Assembly: GCA_965197395.1 (NCBI GenBank) | Contig: OZ240205.1 | Span: forward strand, 558,001-622,000 | DNA length: 64,000 nt | Source of the DNA: CAZYFH01 sp965197395 | GTDB taxonomy: Bacteria; Acidobacteriota; Vicinamibacteria; Vicinamibacterales; UBA8438 | Direction of reading: 5' to 3' | Part shown: positions 1 to 11,037 of the stretch, one piece after another | How the letters are laid out: every line of letters starts with the position of its first letter | How positions within the stretch are numbered: the first letter of the stretch is position 1 | The notes under the pieces: generated by a model | Databases searched by the model: none | Seen by the model: the letters and a program-made list of their open reading frames with translations, nothing else | What the model was told of the DNA's origin: nothing | Made by a program: the position numbers and the translations under genes

Positions 1-1
1 G

Positions 2-1678
2 GCGGGTGTGCGGGCGATGCCGGCGCTGTCTCCTGACGGGGCGCGGCTAGTTTACTCCGCCAACCTGACGGGGACGCCACAGTTGTATCTGCGGGGCCTG
101 GACGAACTGGAGGCGCACCCGATCACCGGGACTGAGAACGCCTACGAACCGTTCTTCTCGCCCGACGGCGAGTGGGTAGGGTTTTGCGACCCGATCGCGA
201 GAGAGTTGAAGAGAGTCGCTGTGCGGGGCGGCGCGCCGCTGACACTTTCTCAGTGCTATCCCCCTACGGGTGCGACCTGGTTGGCGGATGGCACCATCGT
301 CTTTTCACATGCGACTGAGCGAGGGGGAGGTGTGGCGACCCTCTTCCGAATCCCCGAGGCGGGCGGGACTCCGGAACCGCTGACGACGCTCGATGCCGAG
401 AGCGCGGAGCTCGCCCACCATGCCTGGCCACATGCGCTGCCGGGCGGAACGGCGGTGTTGTTTACGATCATGCCCGAGCTGGAGAGCGCGGATGCATCGC
501 GCGTCGCGGTATTGTCGCTGGAGACGGGCGAACAGCACATCGTCGTTCGGGGCGGATACAACGCCCGCTACGTCCCGACCGGCCATCTGATCTTTGCGCG
601 ACAAGGAGCGTTGTGGGGCGTGCCCTTCGATGTTGACCAACTCGCCACCACCGGGCCGGAGGAGGTGGTCCTTCAGGGGCTCGAGCTCAACGAGGATTAC
701 GGCAGCATGGCTCTGTCCGTGTCCGGCGATGGGTCGCTCGTGTACGTCAGCGGAACCGCAGGGACAGGGTTCTACACGCGCTTCGCCGTGTGGGTTGATC
801 GGGAGGGGCGCGAGGAGCCATTGCCGCTGCCTCCGGGTTCCTATCAAGCGCCGCGTCTGTCTCCAGATGGGACGCGCTTGGCCGTGGTGGTCTTCGAGCG
901 AGACGAGACTGCGCTGTGGGTCTACGACGTGGTCAGTGCTGCGGGACTCCGGCTGACCCACGAGGCCAATGCGAGCACGCCCGTATGGACGCCGGACGGC
1001 GACCGCGTGGTTTTTGACTGGGACGTCGCGGGCACGGGCGATCTCCACTGGGTGCCGGCCGATGGCAGCGGTGAGATCGAACGTCTCGTTGAGAGTGAGG
1101 TCAAAGACGTGGCCACGTCCGTCACCCCTGATGGACGGGCAGTCATCTTTAGCCGCCTCGTTCCGGGTGGCGGGGCGGAAATCTGGGAAGTCCCGCTCGA
1201 CGGTGAGCGCACGCCGATACCGTTGCTTCAAGGCGAGTTCAGTCGTGGGAATGGCGACGTCTCGCCAGACGGCGACTGGTTGGCGTACCGCTCCGACCAG
1301 TCGGGGCAAATGGAGATTTACCTGCAGCCGTATCCTGGTCCGGGACCGACGGTGCCAGTATCAATCGGTGGTGGGCACAGCGTGACCTGGTCGGCGGACG
1401 GGTCCGAGCTGTTCTACCGGGGCCGGGGCAACCGAATGATGGCGGTCGCGCTCAACAGTGACGGTTTCACACGGCGTCTCGGGACGCCGACCGAGTTGTT
1501 CCAAGGCAGCTACTTGATGGAAGCCGCGGGTGGCAGCCGCCAATACCATGTGGCACCGGACGGACGCTTCCTGATGCTCACGGGGAACGCATCGACTGAT
1601 GAGGGCTCACCCCCGGCCCAATTGACGTTCGTCCAGCACTGGTTCGAGGAACTCAAAGAGCGCGTGCCCGTAGAATGA
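2..1678 (+). CDS. PD40/TolB-like beta-propeller protein, C-terminal part of a probable Ser/Thr kinase (5' end off window)
   Basis: The frame is open to the left edge, so the true start lies outside the window; GTG at 8 and ATG at 17 are only internal candidates. About 555 residues are visible. They consist of repeated SPDG-type blades (ALSPDGARLVY near residue 7, FSPDGEWVGF, RLSPDGTRLAV, VSPDGDWLAY, VAPDGRFLML), which is the PD40/WD40-like pattern of TolB propellers. The end, with the motif HWFEELKERVP, is typical of acidobacterial proteins in which a PknB-like kinase is followed by a propeller. I therefore infer that an N-terminal kinase domain sits upstream; it is not visible here. The propeller probably senses a ligand or partner protein. 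A stand-alone TolB-like protein is the alternative. Confidence 0.8.
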   Translation, partial: AGVRAMPALSPDGARLVYSANLTGTPQLYLRGLDELEAHPITGTENAYEPFFSPDGEWVGFCDPIARELKRVAVRGGAPLTLSQCYPPTGATWLADGTIVFSHATERGGGVATLFRIPEAGGTPEPLTTLDAESAELAHHAWPHALPGGTAVLFTIMPELESADASRVAVLSLETGEQHIVVRGGYNARYVPTGHLIFARQGALWGVPFDVDQLATTGPEEVVLQGLELNEDYGSMALSVSGDGSLVYVSGTAGTGFYTRFAVWVDREGREEPLPLPPGSYQAPRLSPDGTRLAVVVFERDETALWVYDVVSAAGLRLTHEANASTPVWTPDGDRVVFDWDVAGTGDLHWVPADGSGEIERLVESEVKDVATSVTPDGRAVIFSRLVPGGGAEIWEVPLDGERTPIPLLQGEFSRGNGDVSPDGDWLAYRSDQSGQMEIYLQPYPGPGPTVPVSIGGGHSVTWSADGSELFYRGRGNRMMAVALNSDGFTRRLGTPTELFQGSYLMEAAGGSRQYHVAPDGRFLMLTGNASTDEGSPPAQLTFVQHWFEELKERVPVE

Positions 1679-2163
1679 TCGGTTCCTCACACAAATGTGT
1701 GCACGATTCAGCCCCCAGCAGGTCAGCCACGCCGTGGAAAGAGGCTGCGGATGTGTTCGTGCCCGCGAATCAGCGGTGAAGTCGTCTATCGCTCAGTCGA
1801 CGGCCGCCTGCGCGGGCCCCGCTTTTGGTGGGGGGCCTGCTCGACGGCAGCCGGTCCCACCTCAAGGTGCTGAGGCGCTGGCATTTACAGGGCGACGAAC
1901 CATGAACACTCGTGGAACGCGGCCTGGACTTTCGCCGACGTTTTACCGCTGGGCCGAACCCTCGCTGACTGTTCAGCCCCTTGGCACTGGCAGGCCCCTC
2001 GCGATTTCCGCCGTGTACCGTGGGCCGGACTTTCCGAGAGCCTGCAGTTCCTCTCCAGATACAGACGGTGTTCTCCAGCCACGTAAGTCGATGACAATGC
2101 TTGACTTATTAGCCATGGAACCGGCCAAAGCTGCACCGATCCCTGAGAGGAACCGAATGATCA
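1679..2163. other. Intergenic stretch with no recognisable gene
   Basis: About 485 bases separate the propeller gene from the kinase remnant. Open frames exist on both strands but show no domain, no convincing ribosome site and strongly arginine/proline-biased composition, as expected of random frames in GC-rich DNA. No tRNA, IS end or copy of the local palindromic repeat was seen. The following two entries are decayed or truncated, so this may be degraded coding sequence, but I could not recognise any. Confidence 0.4.
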
Positions 2164-2313
2164 ATGCCTCTCCAGACCGGCACCACCCTCGGCCCGTACA
2201 CCGTCACCGCCCAGATCGGCTGTGTCGGGGCGGATTCGCCGGCGGCGACGTCGGCGTCCTGGACCGCTGGGTCCGAGAACGGACCTTACGTTAACCGACG
2301 AGCACCTCTCTAA
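2164..2313 (+). pseudogene. Remnant of a Ser/Thr protein kinase N-terminus
   Basis: The 49-codon frame opens with the motif TGTTLGPYTVTAQIG. This is the standard N-terminal lead-in of PknB-type kinases, just before the glycine-rich loop. Where GxGGMGxVY should follow, the frame reads CVGADSPAATS and the homology is lost. It reaches TAA at 2311-2313. No catalytic lysine, HRD or DFG can follow, so it cannot encode an active kinase. The TAA overlaps the ATG of the next gene. The intact kinase at 2730 begins with a similar lead-in, which suggests this is a decayed or recombined paralogue. Confidence 0.6.
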
Positions 2314-2642
2314 TGCCGCCTATCGTCTTCGTCTGGCTCGGGTCGATCGTCGCTGTGCTTGCTTCGATGGTACTTGGCATCGGGCGACTGGATGGCACTG
2401 CCCGTCTCCTCATGGTCGTCGCGGGATTCGTCTATCTTCTTGTCGTGCAGTTGCCGACCTTCATCATCAACGTACCGCTGAACAACAAACTACAAGCTCT
2501 GGATGTCGACGCCCTCAACGAAGCGTCGTTGAACGTAGCCCGCAAAGACTTCGAACCCCGTTGGAACCTTTGGAACTCAATCAGGACCGCCTTCGCAAGC
2601 CTGGTATCTGTCCAGTTGGTGATTCTGCTCTTCCGACTGTGA
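2313..2642 (+). CDS. DUF1772 (anthrone oxygenase-like) family membrane protein, short
   Basis: This 109-residue protein has two hydrophobic segments near the N-terminus (about residues 3-23 and 30-52). Next comes the DUF1772 signature: the motif FIINVPLNNKL, then FEPRWNLWNSIRT around residues 80-92, and a last hydrophobic helix. DUF1772 proteins are usually about 140-160 residues with four helices, so the first helix seems to be missing. The frame is open upstream only to a TAA at 2292. Its ATG overlaps the stop of the kinase remnant (TAATG), which could allow translational coupling, or could simply mark a recombination joint. Function is unknown; some family members resemble anthrone oxygenases. 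It may itself be a truncated relic. Confidence 0.6.
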   Translation: MPPIVFVWLGSIVAVLASMVLGIGRLDGTARLLMVVAGFVYLLVVQLPTFIINVPLNNKLQALDVDALNEASLNVARKDFEPRWNLWNSIRTAFASLVSVQLVILLFRL

Positions 2643-2729
2643 CCGGCAGTGTAAAGGAGTCGTAGCAGAGCGGACTCTCCGGTCGGAGAGCGAGGGAGCT
2701 CGAAGCGACGTCGCTGGCTCACGCAGTCA

Positions 2730-4223
2730 ATGATTCTCACACCCGGCACCGCGCTCCGTCCGTACCTGATCGTCGCTCACATCGGCGACGGGGGGATGGG
2801 AGTCGTCTACAAAGCTGAAGATACACGGCTTCGGCGTACGGTGGCGCTGAAGGTGCTCCAGGATTCGATGATCGACGATCCTGACGGGCGACGACGGATC
2901 GAGCAAGAGGCTCGAGCCGCATCTGCCCTGAACCATCCGAACATCATCACGGTTCATGACATTGACATCACGACTGAACCCTTCTACATCGCGATGGAGT
3001 TCGTCGAGGGCAAGAGCCTCCGGCAGTTGATAACCAGGGGCCCGCTCGAGACCGGGGTCTTGTTCGACATTGCCACGCAGATGGCGACCGGGCTGGCGAA
3101 GGCGCACTCCGTCGGCATGGTGCATCGTGACTTGAAGCCAGAGAACGTGATGCTCACTCCTGACGGGCTCGTCAAGATACTCGACTTCGGTCTGGCGAAA
3201 CGAACACCCGAGGCTTCCGATCGCTACGCAGAAACGACGTACAGGGAGACGGTCCCCGGCACGATGCTCGGTACGGTGGCTTACATGTCTCCAGAGCAGG
3301 CGAAGGGGCAGCCCACCGGCGTGCGATCGGATCAGTTCGCCTTCGGCGCAGTGGTCTATGAGATGGCGACTGGCCAGCAAGCGTTCGCGAAGGGCTCGTG
3401 GGCCGAAACGGTGTCGAGCATCCTTCGCGACGAGCCTCCGCTGTTGGCCGCCCTTGATTCGAATCGCCCAGCCTCCGTTGGACAGATCGTGAGTCGCTGT
3501 CTGGCAAAGGAGCCCTCGGACCGTTTTGACTCGACGACTGATCTTCAGCGGGAGCTGGAGCACGCGAAGGAAGCACTGGGCAGCAGCGATTCACGACGGC
3601 TCGATCTCGAGCTGCTGCAGTCGATCTCCAGGGTCGTGGCTCAGAAAAGGAACGTGGAGACCGTACTTCGATCGATTGTGACAGGGCTCCACGAGCGAAC
3701 CGCGTGTGCGCTGGCGCGAATCTGGTTGATCGGGGCCGGCGACATCTGTAGCGAGTGCCGCATGCGGCAGGAATGTCCGGACCAGGAGCGGTGTCTTCAT
3801 CTGGCGGCGAGCGCTGGGAGCTCTCGAGTCAGCCCGCTGGAAGACTGGTCTCGGATTGACGGGTCGTTCCAACGCTTTCCACTCACGGTTCGCAAGATCG
3901 GGCGCGTGGGCGCTTCCGGATCGTCGGTGCTTGTCGACGACGTGAACCGAGGTGAGTGGCTCGCACGACCCGAGTGGGCCCGCACGGAGGGGATTCAGAG
4001 CGTGGCCGTGCATCCTCTGGTGTTTGGAGATGACATCCTGGGGGTGCTTGCCGTTTTTAGCCGCCCGCAGATAGGACCGGAAGAGTTCGGTTGGTTACGG
4101 GTCTTCGCCGACCAAGCGGCGGTTGCGATCGCCAACGCTCGTGCATTCGAGGAGCTGAGGCGCCTTCGGGATGAAGCCACAAAATTGGGTCGATCTACAA
4201 GAGAACCGAAGTCTCATTCTTGA
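2730..4223 (+). CDS. Serine/threonine protein kinase with C-terminal GAF domain
   Basis: This 497-residue protein has an N-terminal PknB-like kinase domain (about 12-275). The glycine loop is GDGGMGVVY (19-27), the catalytic lysine is K41, the catalytic loop is HRDLKPEN (H132-D134), and DFG starts at D152; MSPEQA marks the activation segment, so it should be active. Residues about 300-475 form a GAF domain containing a four-cysteine cluster (CSECRMRQECPDQERC). No transmembrane helix is seen, so it is probably cytoplasmic. The GAF region resembles sensors that in related proteins precede a sigma-54 AAA+ output domain. Here the protein stops shortly after the linker helix. A hairpin (CTCTCC/GGAGAG, 2675-2690) lies upstream without a T-tract. 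No strong ribosome site precedes the ATG. Confidence 0.88.
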   Translation: MILTPGTALRPYLIVAHIGDGGMGVVYKAEDTRLRRTVALKVLQDSMIDDPDGRRRIEQEARAASALNHPNIITVHDIDITTEPFYIAMEFVEGKSLRQLITRGPLETGVLFDIATQMATGLAKAHSVGMVHRDLKPENVMLTPDGLVKILDFGLAKRTPEASDRYAETTYRETVPGTMLGTVAYMSPEQAKGQPTGVRSDQFAFGAVVYEMATGQQAFAKGSWAETVSSILRDEPPLLAALDSNRPASVGQIVSRCLAKEPSDRFDSTTDLQRELEHAKEALGSSDSRRLDLELLQSISRVVAQKRNVETVLRSIVTGLHERTACALARIWLIGAGDICSECRMRQECPDQERCLHLAASAGSSRVSPLEDWSRIDGSFQRFPLTVRKIGRVGASGSSVLVDDVNRGEWLARPEWARTEGIQSVAVHPLVFGDDILGVLAVFSRPQIGPEEFGWLRVFADQAAVAIANARAFEELRRLRDEATKLGRSTREPKSHS

Positions 4224-4626
4224 TGGGCGGCGCCACGAGCTGCCACGCTCTTGCGGGCACCCGACAACGATCCAGTAACGCTCAGCGGATCCAGCGGCCA
4301 CGTTCTAGGTGTGCTGCGGCAGGGTTGGCTCCGCGACCGGAACGAGTCCCTTGGCGCAGGCCGAAGGTGGACCCGGGTGCGAGCGCCGTAACTGGCTGAG
4401 AGACGATAGGAGCTATTAGACGGGTGCCCTTCACTTAACATAAGGCCCGTTCTCCGACCCAGCGTCCCACGACGCCGGTGTGCCGGCTTGCCGACCCGCC
4501 CCGAATACAGGCCGATTGGCGCTACGCGCGGATTATGGCCCCTGCAGCAGCCGTGTCAAGGAGCCGGAATGGGGCGAGGGGCACAGGCAGGCGCACGCCG
4601 GGCGCAGGGACCGGAGGTGTCCCTGG
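4224..4626. other. Intergenic region between kinase gene and IS91 transposase gene
   Basis: About 400 bases with no supported gene. It should contain the 3' side of the IS91-like element, because the transposase runs on the minus strand and ends at 4627. Members of that family lack terminal inverted repeats, and I could not define the boundary by eye. Nothing resembling the missing sigma-54 output domain of the kinase was recognised in any frame. Confidence 0.4.
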
Positions 4627-6105
4627 TCAGGCGCCGAAGTCGAACGGAGCGACGCGCTCGGGCCCGTGGCCGAGGAGGCCGGGCTCCAGAAGCGGCGGGG
4701 CGCGTGCGGGCCGTGGCTCGGGGATCTCGGTCGGAAGCCCGAGATGACGGAGAATGCGCTGGATCACGGGAGGCTGGTCGATCAGCGCTACCAGACGCAT
4801 CCGCCCGCCGCACCGCGTGCACGCGAGGACGTCGAAGCCGAAACTCCGCCGCATCAAGTCCGCCCAGAGATAGCTCGAGGGAGGGCGTGCGTCGTCGATC
4901 GCCTCGTTGGCATCGCCGCGCGGTGGCCCAGGGACGACCTGCTCCCGCCACGCCGACCGTGCCCCCAGGACGCCATAGTAGAGGATCAGGTTGATCCGTG
5001 GTCGGGGCGTGATGGCCGCCAGCCGCTCGAGCAACTCGGTCGGGTCGAACACCAGGTGGGTGGTGCCATCCGCCCAGCGCCGTTTGAGCTCGAGCAGCAC
5101 CTGGCCCTCCGGAGTCAGCCGGAGCCGGTCAGTGGCGATGGGCGGGCGGAGGGCATACCGGATCACACGCTCGAGTCGGTCCCGGCAGCCGGCGCGGATG
5201 CGTACGGCGGCGTGGAGATCGAAGTCGTGCTGGCGCGCATGACAGGGCCTGGGTCCCGCTGCCTCGGCTTCGTCGGATGGGTCGCCGCGCCGCCGGATGC
5301 GCCGCCCCGCGCGCGGACCAAGCGCCACCCGGCCCTCGACCGACGCGGCCGCCATACCGGCGAGCGCGGGCTCGGTGTCGAGCCACGCCTCTGCGGAGCC
5401 GCCGTGTTCGTCGTCGTCGGCCAAGCCACGGCGCGCCAGGAGCCGGCGGACCCCCGCCACGATGGTCGCCAGCACTTCGGCCACATCCATGGCATCGAGC
5501 TCCGGCAGGGGATGAAACCGGCCACCCTCGTCAACACACCCGTCCAGCGCCAGCACGTGGAGGTGAACGTTCAGATTGAGCGCCCCGCCGAAGCGCTGGA
5601 CGATGACCACCGCGCCCCCGCGCGGGTCGTCGACGCCGGCCTCACGAGCCAAGTGACGCAGGAAGCCAAGGATGGCGCGCATCGACACGGCCACCACCGC
5701 CCGACACACGTCGTGGTCCCAGGCGAGCACGTATCGCACTCGGTGTGGGAGCGAGAGCACCCATTGGCGCACGGGGACGTCAGGGAACACGTGATCGACG
5801 AGGTGGGCGGCGCGCTCCGTCATCCGGCGCCCGCCGCAGCTTGGACAGACCGCTCTGGCCTTGCACGAGAACGCGATCAGCCGGTCGGTTCCACAGGAGC
5901 CGCACCGAAAGCGGGCGAAGCCCCCGGCGAGCCAGCCACAACGCAGGAAGTCGCGGAACTCTTGCTCGACGAAGCCAGGCACGCCCCCGCCGTCGCCCAC
6001 ATGGGCGGCTTGTGCGAGAAACGTTTCGAGGTGATCGCGGACGATCCGGTAGAGGACGCTCTGGGCCGCTGCACGCGGCTCGTATGAAACGGACGGCGAG
6101 GCCAC
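4627..6105 (-). CDS. IS91-family (IS801/IS1294-like) rolling-circle transposase
   Basis: This 492-residue transposase has an N-terminal zinc-binding module (C68, C71, C81, C87, C90), then the Y2 transposase domain with the HUH motif NVHLHVL (H181, H183), a conserved RYALRPP tyrosine motif, and the YYGVLGARS segment. HUH enzymes nick one strand and move DNA by rolling-circle replication without target duplication. The length agrees with complete family members and no internal stop is seen, so it may be active. A long open frame on the opposite strand (4480-6087) is only a GC-codon shadow. Such elements can carry neighbouring DNA by one-ended transposition, which fits the disturbed genes to its left. 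Confidence 0.92.
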   Translation of the reverse strand: MASPSVSYEPRAAAQSVLYRIVRDHLETFLAQAAHVGDGGGVPGFVEQEFRDFLRCGWLAGGFARFRCGSCGTDRLIAFSCKARAVCPSCGGRRMTERAAHLVDHVFPDVPVRQWVLSLPHRVRYVLAWDHDVCRAVVAVSMRAILGFLRHLAREAGVDDPRGGAVVIVQRFGGALNLNVHLHVLALDGCVDEGGRFHPLPELDAMDVAEVLATIVAGVRRLLARRGLADDDEHGGSAEAWLDTEPALAGMAAASVEGRVALGPRAGRRIRRRGDPSDEAEAAGPRPCHARQHDFDLHAAVRIRAGCRDRLERVIRYALRPPIATDRLRLTPEGQVLLELKRRWADGTTHLVFDPTELLERLAAITPRPRINLILYYGVLGARSAWREQVVPGPPRGDANEAIDDARPPSSYLWADLMRRSFGFDVLACTRCGGRMRLVALIDQPPVIQRILRHLGLPTEIPEPRPARAPPLLEPGLLGHGPERVAPFDFGA

Positions 6106-6227
6106 CCAGAACGCGGGCGCATGAGTCGTGCCGGCCCATTACCCACCCACGGGTCGGAGAATCTTCCGGAGCGTGGGACCTTCTGCAACGGCGTACGTCA
6201 CCGCGGATGGCAGATCCTCCTGTTCGT

Positions 6228-6423
6228 CCTCGGGGGCGCGGAGCGGGGCTCTCGGGTCCCCAAGAAGCGCCCGCGGAGCTCGGGGCGAAGCCCCGTCTCG
6301 GGAGGCCGGTATCAATGCCATCGGCCAAGGCGCGCACAGCGCGCCTCGGGGGCGCGGAGCGGGGCTCTCGGGGTCGCCGCGTAGCGCTCGCGGCAGGGTT
6401 CGGGGCCGCAGGCCCCGTCTAAT
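6228..6423 (-). repeat. Dispersed GC-rich palindromic repeat, copy A (two tandem units)
   Basis: Two units lie head to tail. Each contains CGGGGGCGCGGAGCGGGGCT and ends in a G/C hairpin followed by GTCT: GGGGCGAAGCCCC near 6284, GGGGCCGCAGGCCCC near 6405. The last unit ends two bases from the mutL stop codon, so on the minus strand the hairpin forms right after mutL. Related copies occur near 14183, 37121, 40633, 43587 and 55115. It has no long T-tract and does not look like a canonical intrinsic terminator, but it could shape mRNA 3' ends. Confidence 0.75.
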
Positions 6424-6424
6424 C

Positions 6425-8212
<1,788 letters not shown>

Positions 8213-8231
8213 GGCTGTGGATGCGCTGTGT

Positions 8232-11030
8232 TTACTCGCGCTCGAGCGCCGCCTGCGCCGCGGCGAGCCGCGCGGTCGGAATCCGATAGGGCGAGGCGCT
8301 GACGTAGTCGAGTCCCACGGCATCGAAGAAGCGAATGGAGGCGGGGTCACCCCCGTGCTCACCACAGATCCCGAGTTTGAGGTCGGGTCGCACCGAACGG
8401 CCCTTCTCCACGCCCATGCGCACGAGCCCACCGACACCGACGACGTCGATGGTGGCAAACGGATCGCGGTCGAGGATCCGGCGCTCCCGGTAGACGCGAA
8501 GGAACTTCCCGGCGTCGTCGCGCGAGAACCCGAAGGCCATCTGCGTCAGATCATTGGTGCCGAACGAGAAGAATTGCGCCTCGGTGGCCACCTCATCCGC
8601 GGTCAGCGCGCCGCGCGGGATCTCGATCATGGTGCCGACGAGGTATTTCACCTTGATGCCGCGCTCGCGCATCGTGTCGCCCGCCACCCGATCGATGATG
8701 GCCCGCTGATCGCGCAACTCGCCGACGTGGCCGACAAGCGGGACCATGATCTCGGGAACGACCCTGAGTCCTTCCCGCTTGAGTCGGCAGGCGGCCTCAA
8801 TGATCGCGCGCGTCTGCATCTCCGCAATCTCCGGATAGCTGATCGCCAGCCGCACGCCCCGATGGCCCATCATCGGGTTGAATTCGTGGAGCTGCTCGAC
8901 GCGCCGCAGGAGCGTCCGCAGGTGCTCGAGCTCGGTCGCGTCAGCGCCCGACGTCTCGAGGCGGGCGATGCGCACCATGAGGTCCTCGCGCTTCGGCAGG
9001 AACTCATGGAGCGGCGGGTCGATCAGGCGAATCGTTACCGGCTCGCCGCGCATCGCCTTGAAGACACCATAGAAATCGTCCCGCTGCAGCGGCAGCAGCT
9101 CGTCCAGTGCCGCCCGCCGATCGGCCTCGGACTCGGCGAGGATCATCCGCTGCACGATGGGAAGTCGGTCGTCGCCGAAGAACATATGCTCCGTCCGGCA
9201 CAGCCCGATGCCGCGCGCGCCGAACGCGTACGCCACCGCCGCCTGGTCCGGCAGATCGGCATTGGCCCGCACGCCCAGGCGGCGCACCTTGTCGGCCCAA
9301 CCCAGAAGCCGGGTGAAGCGCCGATAGATGTCCGACCGCTTAGCGTCCAGCGCGCCCGTTAGCACTTGCAAGATCTCGCTCGGCTGCGTCTCGACGCGCC
9401 CGATCTTGACGTCGCCTGTGAGCCCGTCAAACGACACGAAGTCGCCCTCGGCCATCGAGTGCCCGTTGACCGCCGCCACTCGCGCCGCCTCGTCGACGTG
9501 CAGTTCGCCGGCGCCCACCACCGACGGCTTGCCCATCTGTCGGCCGACCACGGCGGCGTGCGACGTCATCCCGCCGGTGGCCGTCAGGACACCCTCCGCC
9601 ACGTGCATGCCATGGATGTCGTCCGGGACGGTCTCCTTCCGGACCAACACCACCGGCTTGCCCTCGCTCGCCCATTCGACGGCGTCATCCGCCGTGAACA
9701 CGACACGTCCCGACGCGGCGCCCGGCGACGCCGGGAGCCCCGTGGTCACGGTCGGGAGCGCCGACCACGCCTCGGGGTCGAACACGGGGGCCAACAATTG
9801 GGAGAGCGCATCCGGATCGACCTGGCGCACGGCCTCGACCGGAGTCAGGCGCCGCTCGGCGACCAGGTCGGTCGCAATCACCACCGCGGCGCGCCCGGTC
9901 CGCTTGCCGTTGCGCGTCTGCAGCATGAACAGCTGCTCGTCCTGAATGGTGAACTCGAAGTCCTGAACATCCTTGTAGTGGCGCTCGAGGCGACTCGTGA
10001 TCCTCCGCAGCTGCCTGTACGCGCGTGGCATGACCTGTTCCAACTCGCGGATTGGCTGCGGTGTGCGGATGCCGGCGACCACATCCTCGCCCTGCGCATT
10101 GATCAGGAACTCGCCGTAGAACTCCTTGCCGCCCGTGGCGGGATTGCGCGTGAACCCGACGCCCGTTCCGGACCGATCGCCGGTGTTACCGAACACCATC
10201 GCCTGCACGTTGACGGCGGTGCCGATCTCATCGGCGATGTCATAGATGCGCCGATACTCGCGCGCGCGCGGGTTTTGCCACGACCGAAATACCGCATCAC
10301 GCGCCATCCGCAGCTGGCGCCGCGGGTCTTGCGGGAACGCGCGCCTAGCGGCCCGCCGCGCCACATCGAGATAGCGGGCCACCACCTCGCGCAGCGCGGC
10401 CTCATCCAGGTCGGTATCGAGGGTCGCTCCGCACGCCGCCTTGATCTGGTCGAACTCGACCTCGAACGCCTCCTTCGGGATCTCGAGCACCACGCTGCCG
10501 AACATCTGGATGAACCGCCGGTAGCTGTCGAACGCGAACCGACCGTTGCGCGTCCTGACCTTGAGCCCCTCGACCGCGGCGTCGTTCAGGCCGAGGTTGA
10601 GAATGGTGTCCATCATCCCCGGCATCGAGAACTTCGCTCCCGAACGCACCGAGACCAGCAGCGGACGCTCTCGCGAACCGAGGCGATCGCCGGTCAGGCG
10701 CTCCAGCCGGCGGAGGTGCGCCTCCATCTCGTCATCGACGACGCCGGGCACCGTGCGGCCCGCGGTGTAGTACGCCGTGCACGCCTCGGTGGAGATGGTG
10801 AATCCGGGCGGCACCGGGAGACCGGCGTTGGTCATCTCGGCGAGGTTCGCGCCCTTGCCACCCAGCAGGTCGCGCATCGACCGGTCGCCCTGGGCCTTGC
10901 CGTCGCCGAAGAAATAGACGTGCTTGTGAGGCTTGCGTGGCGTTCGCGGTGAGGGCGTCGCGCGTCCGGTCTTGGCGGTCGAGCGCCGCGCTTTTCTTTG
11001 TCTGGCTCGTGTCGCCTTCGTCTTAGCCAT
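8232..11030 (-). CDS. ppdK: Pyruvate, phosphate dikinase
   Basis: PpdK interconverts pyruvate, ATP and phosphate with PEP, AMP and PPi. The 932-residue protein shows GGKGANLAEM and SVRSGAKFSMPGMMDT in the N-terminal nucleotide-binding part. The phosphohistidine loop is GGMTSHAAVVGRQMGKP, and the C-terminal PEP/pyruvate domain has GLCRTEHMFF and the catalytic cysteine in GICGEHGGDP. The chosen ATG (11030) lies 7 bases after the glyS stop; a longer frame would overlap glyS. The first ~34 residues are a strongly basic Lys/Arg/Ser/Thr tail before the usual HVYFFGDGKA start. It can act reversibly in glycolysis and gluconeogenesis. Confidence 0.96.
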   Translation of the reverse strand: MAKTKATRARQRKARRSTAKTGRATPSPRTPRKPHKHVYFFGDGKAQGDRSMRDLLGGKGANLAEMTNAGLPVPPGFTISTEACTAYYTAGRTVPGVVDDEMEAHLRRLERLTGDRLGSRERPLLVSVRSGAKFSMPGMMDTILNLGLNDAAVEGLKVRTRNGRFAFDSYRRFIQMFGSVVLEIPKEAFEVEFDQIKAACGATLDTDLDEAALREVVARYLDVARRAARRAFPQDPRRQLRMARDAVFRSWQNPRAREYRRIYDIADEIGTAVNVQAMVFGNTGDRSGTGVGFTRNPATGGKEFYGEFLINAQGEDVVAGIRTPQPIRELEQVMPRAYRQLRRITSRLERHYKDVQDFEFTIQDEQLFMLQTRNGKRTGRAAVVIATDLVAERRLTPVEAVRQVDPDALSQLLAPVFDPEAWSALPTVTTGLPASPGAASGRVVFTADDAVEWASEGKPVVLVRKETVPDDIHGMHVAEGVLTATGGMTSHAAVVGRQMGKPSVVGAGELHVDEAARVAAVNGHSMAEGDFVSFDGLTGDVKIGRVETQPSEILQVLTGALDAKRSDIYRRFTRLLGWADKVRRLGVRANADLPDQAAVAYAFGARGIGLCRTEHMFFGDDRLPIVQRMILAESEADRRAALDELLPLQRDDFYGVFKAMRGEPVTIRLIDPPLHEFLPKREDLMVRIARLETSGADATELEHLRTLLRRVEQLHEFNPMMGHRGVRLAISYPEIAEMQTRAIIEAACRLKREGLRVVPEIMVPLVGHVGELRDQRAIIDRVAGDTMRERGIKVKYLVGTMIEIPRGALTADEVATEAQFFSFGTNDLTQMAFGFSRDDAGKFLRVYRERRILDRDPFATIDVVGVGGLVRMGVEKGRSVRPDLKLGICGEHGGDPASIRFFDAVGLDYVSASPYRIPTARLAAAQAALERE

Positions 11031-11037
11031 GTCCTGC

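Noticed and set aside
1695..2294. 199-codon plus-strand frame upstream of the kinase remnant
   Set aside because: No domain, no ribosome site, and biased composition; it overlaps the recognisable kinase relic in another frame.
4480..6087. 535-residue open frame on the plus strand opposite the IS91 transposase
   Set aside because: It is antisense to a transposase with zinc, HUH and tyrosine motifs, has no domain of its own, and shows the Arg/Ala/Pro bias of a GC-codon shadow.
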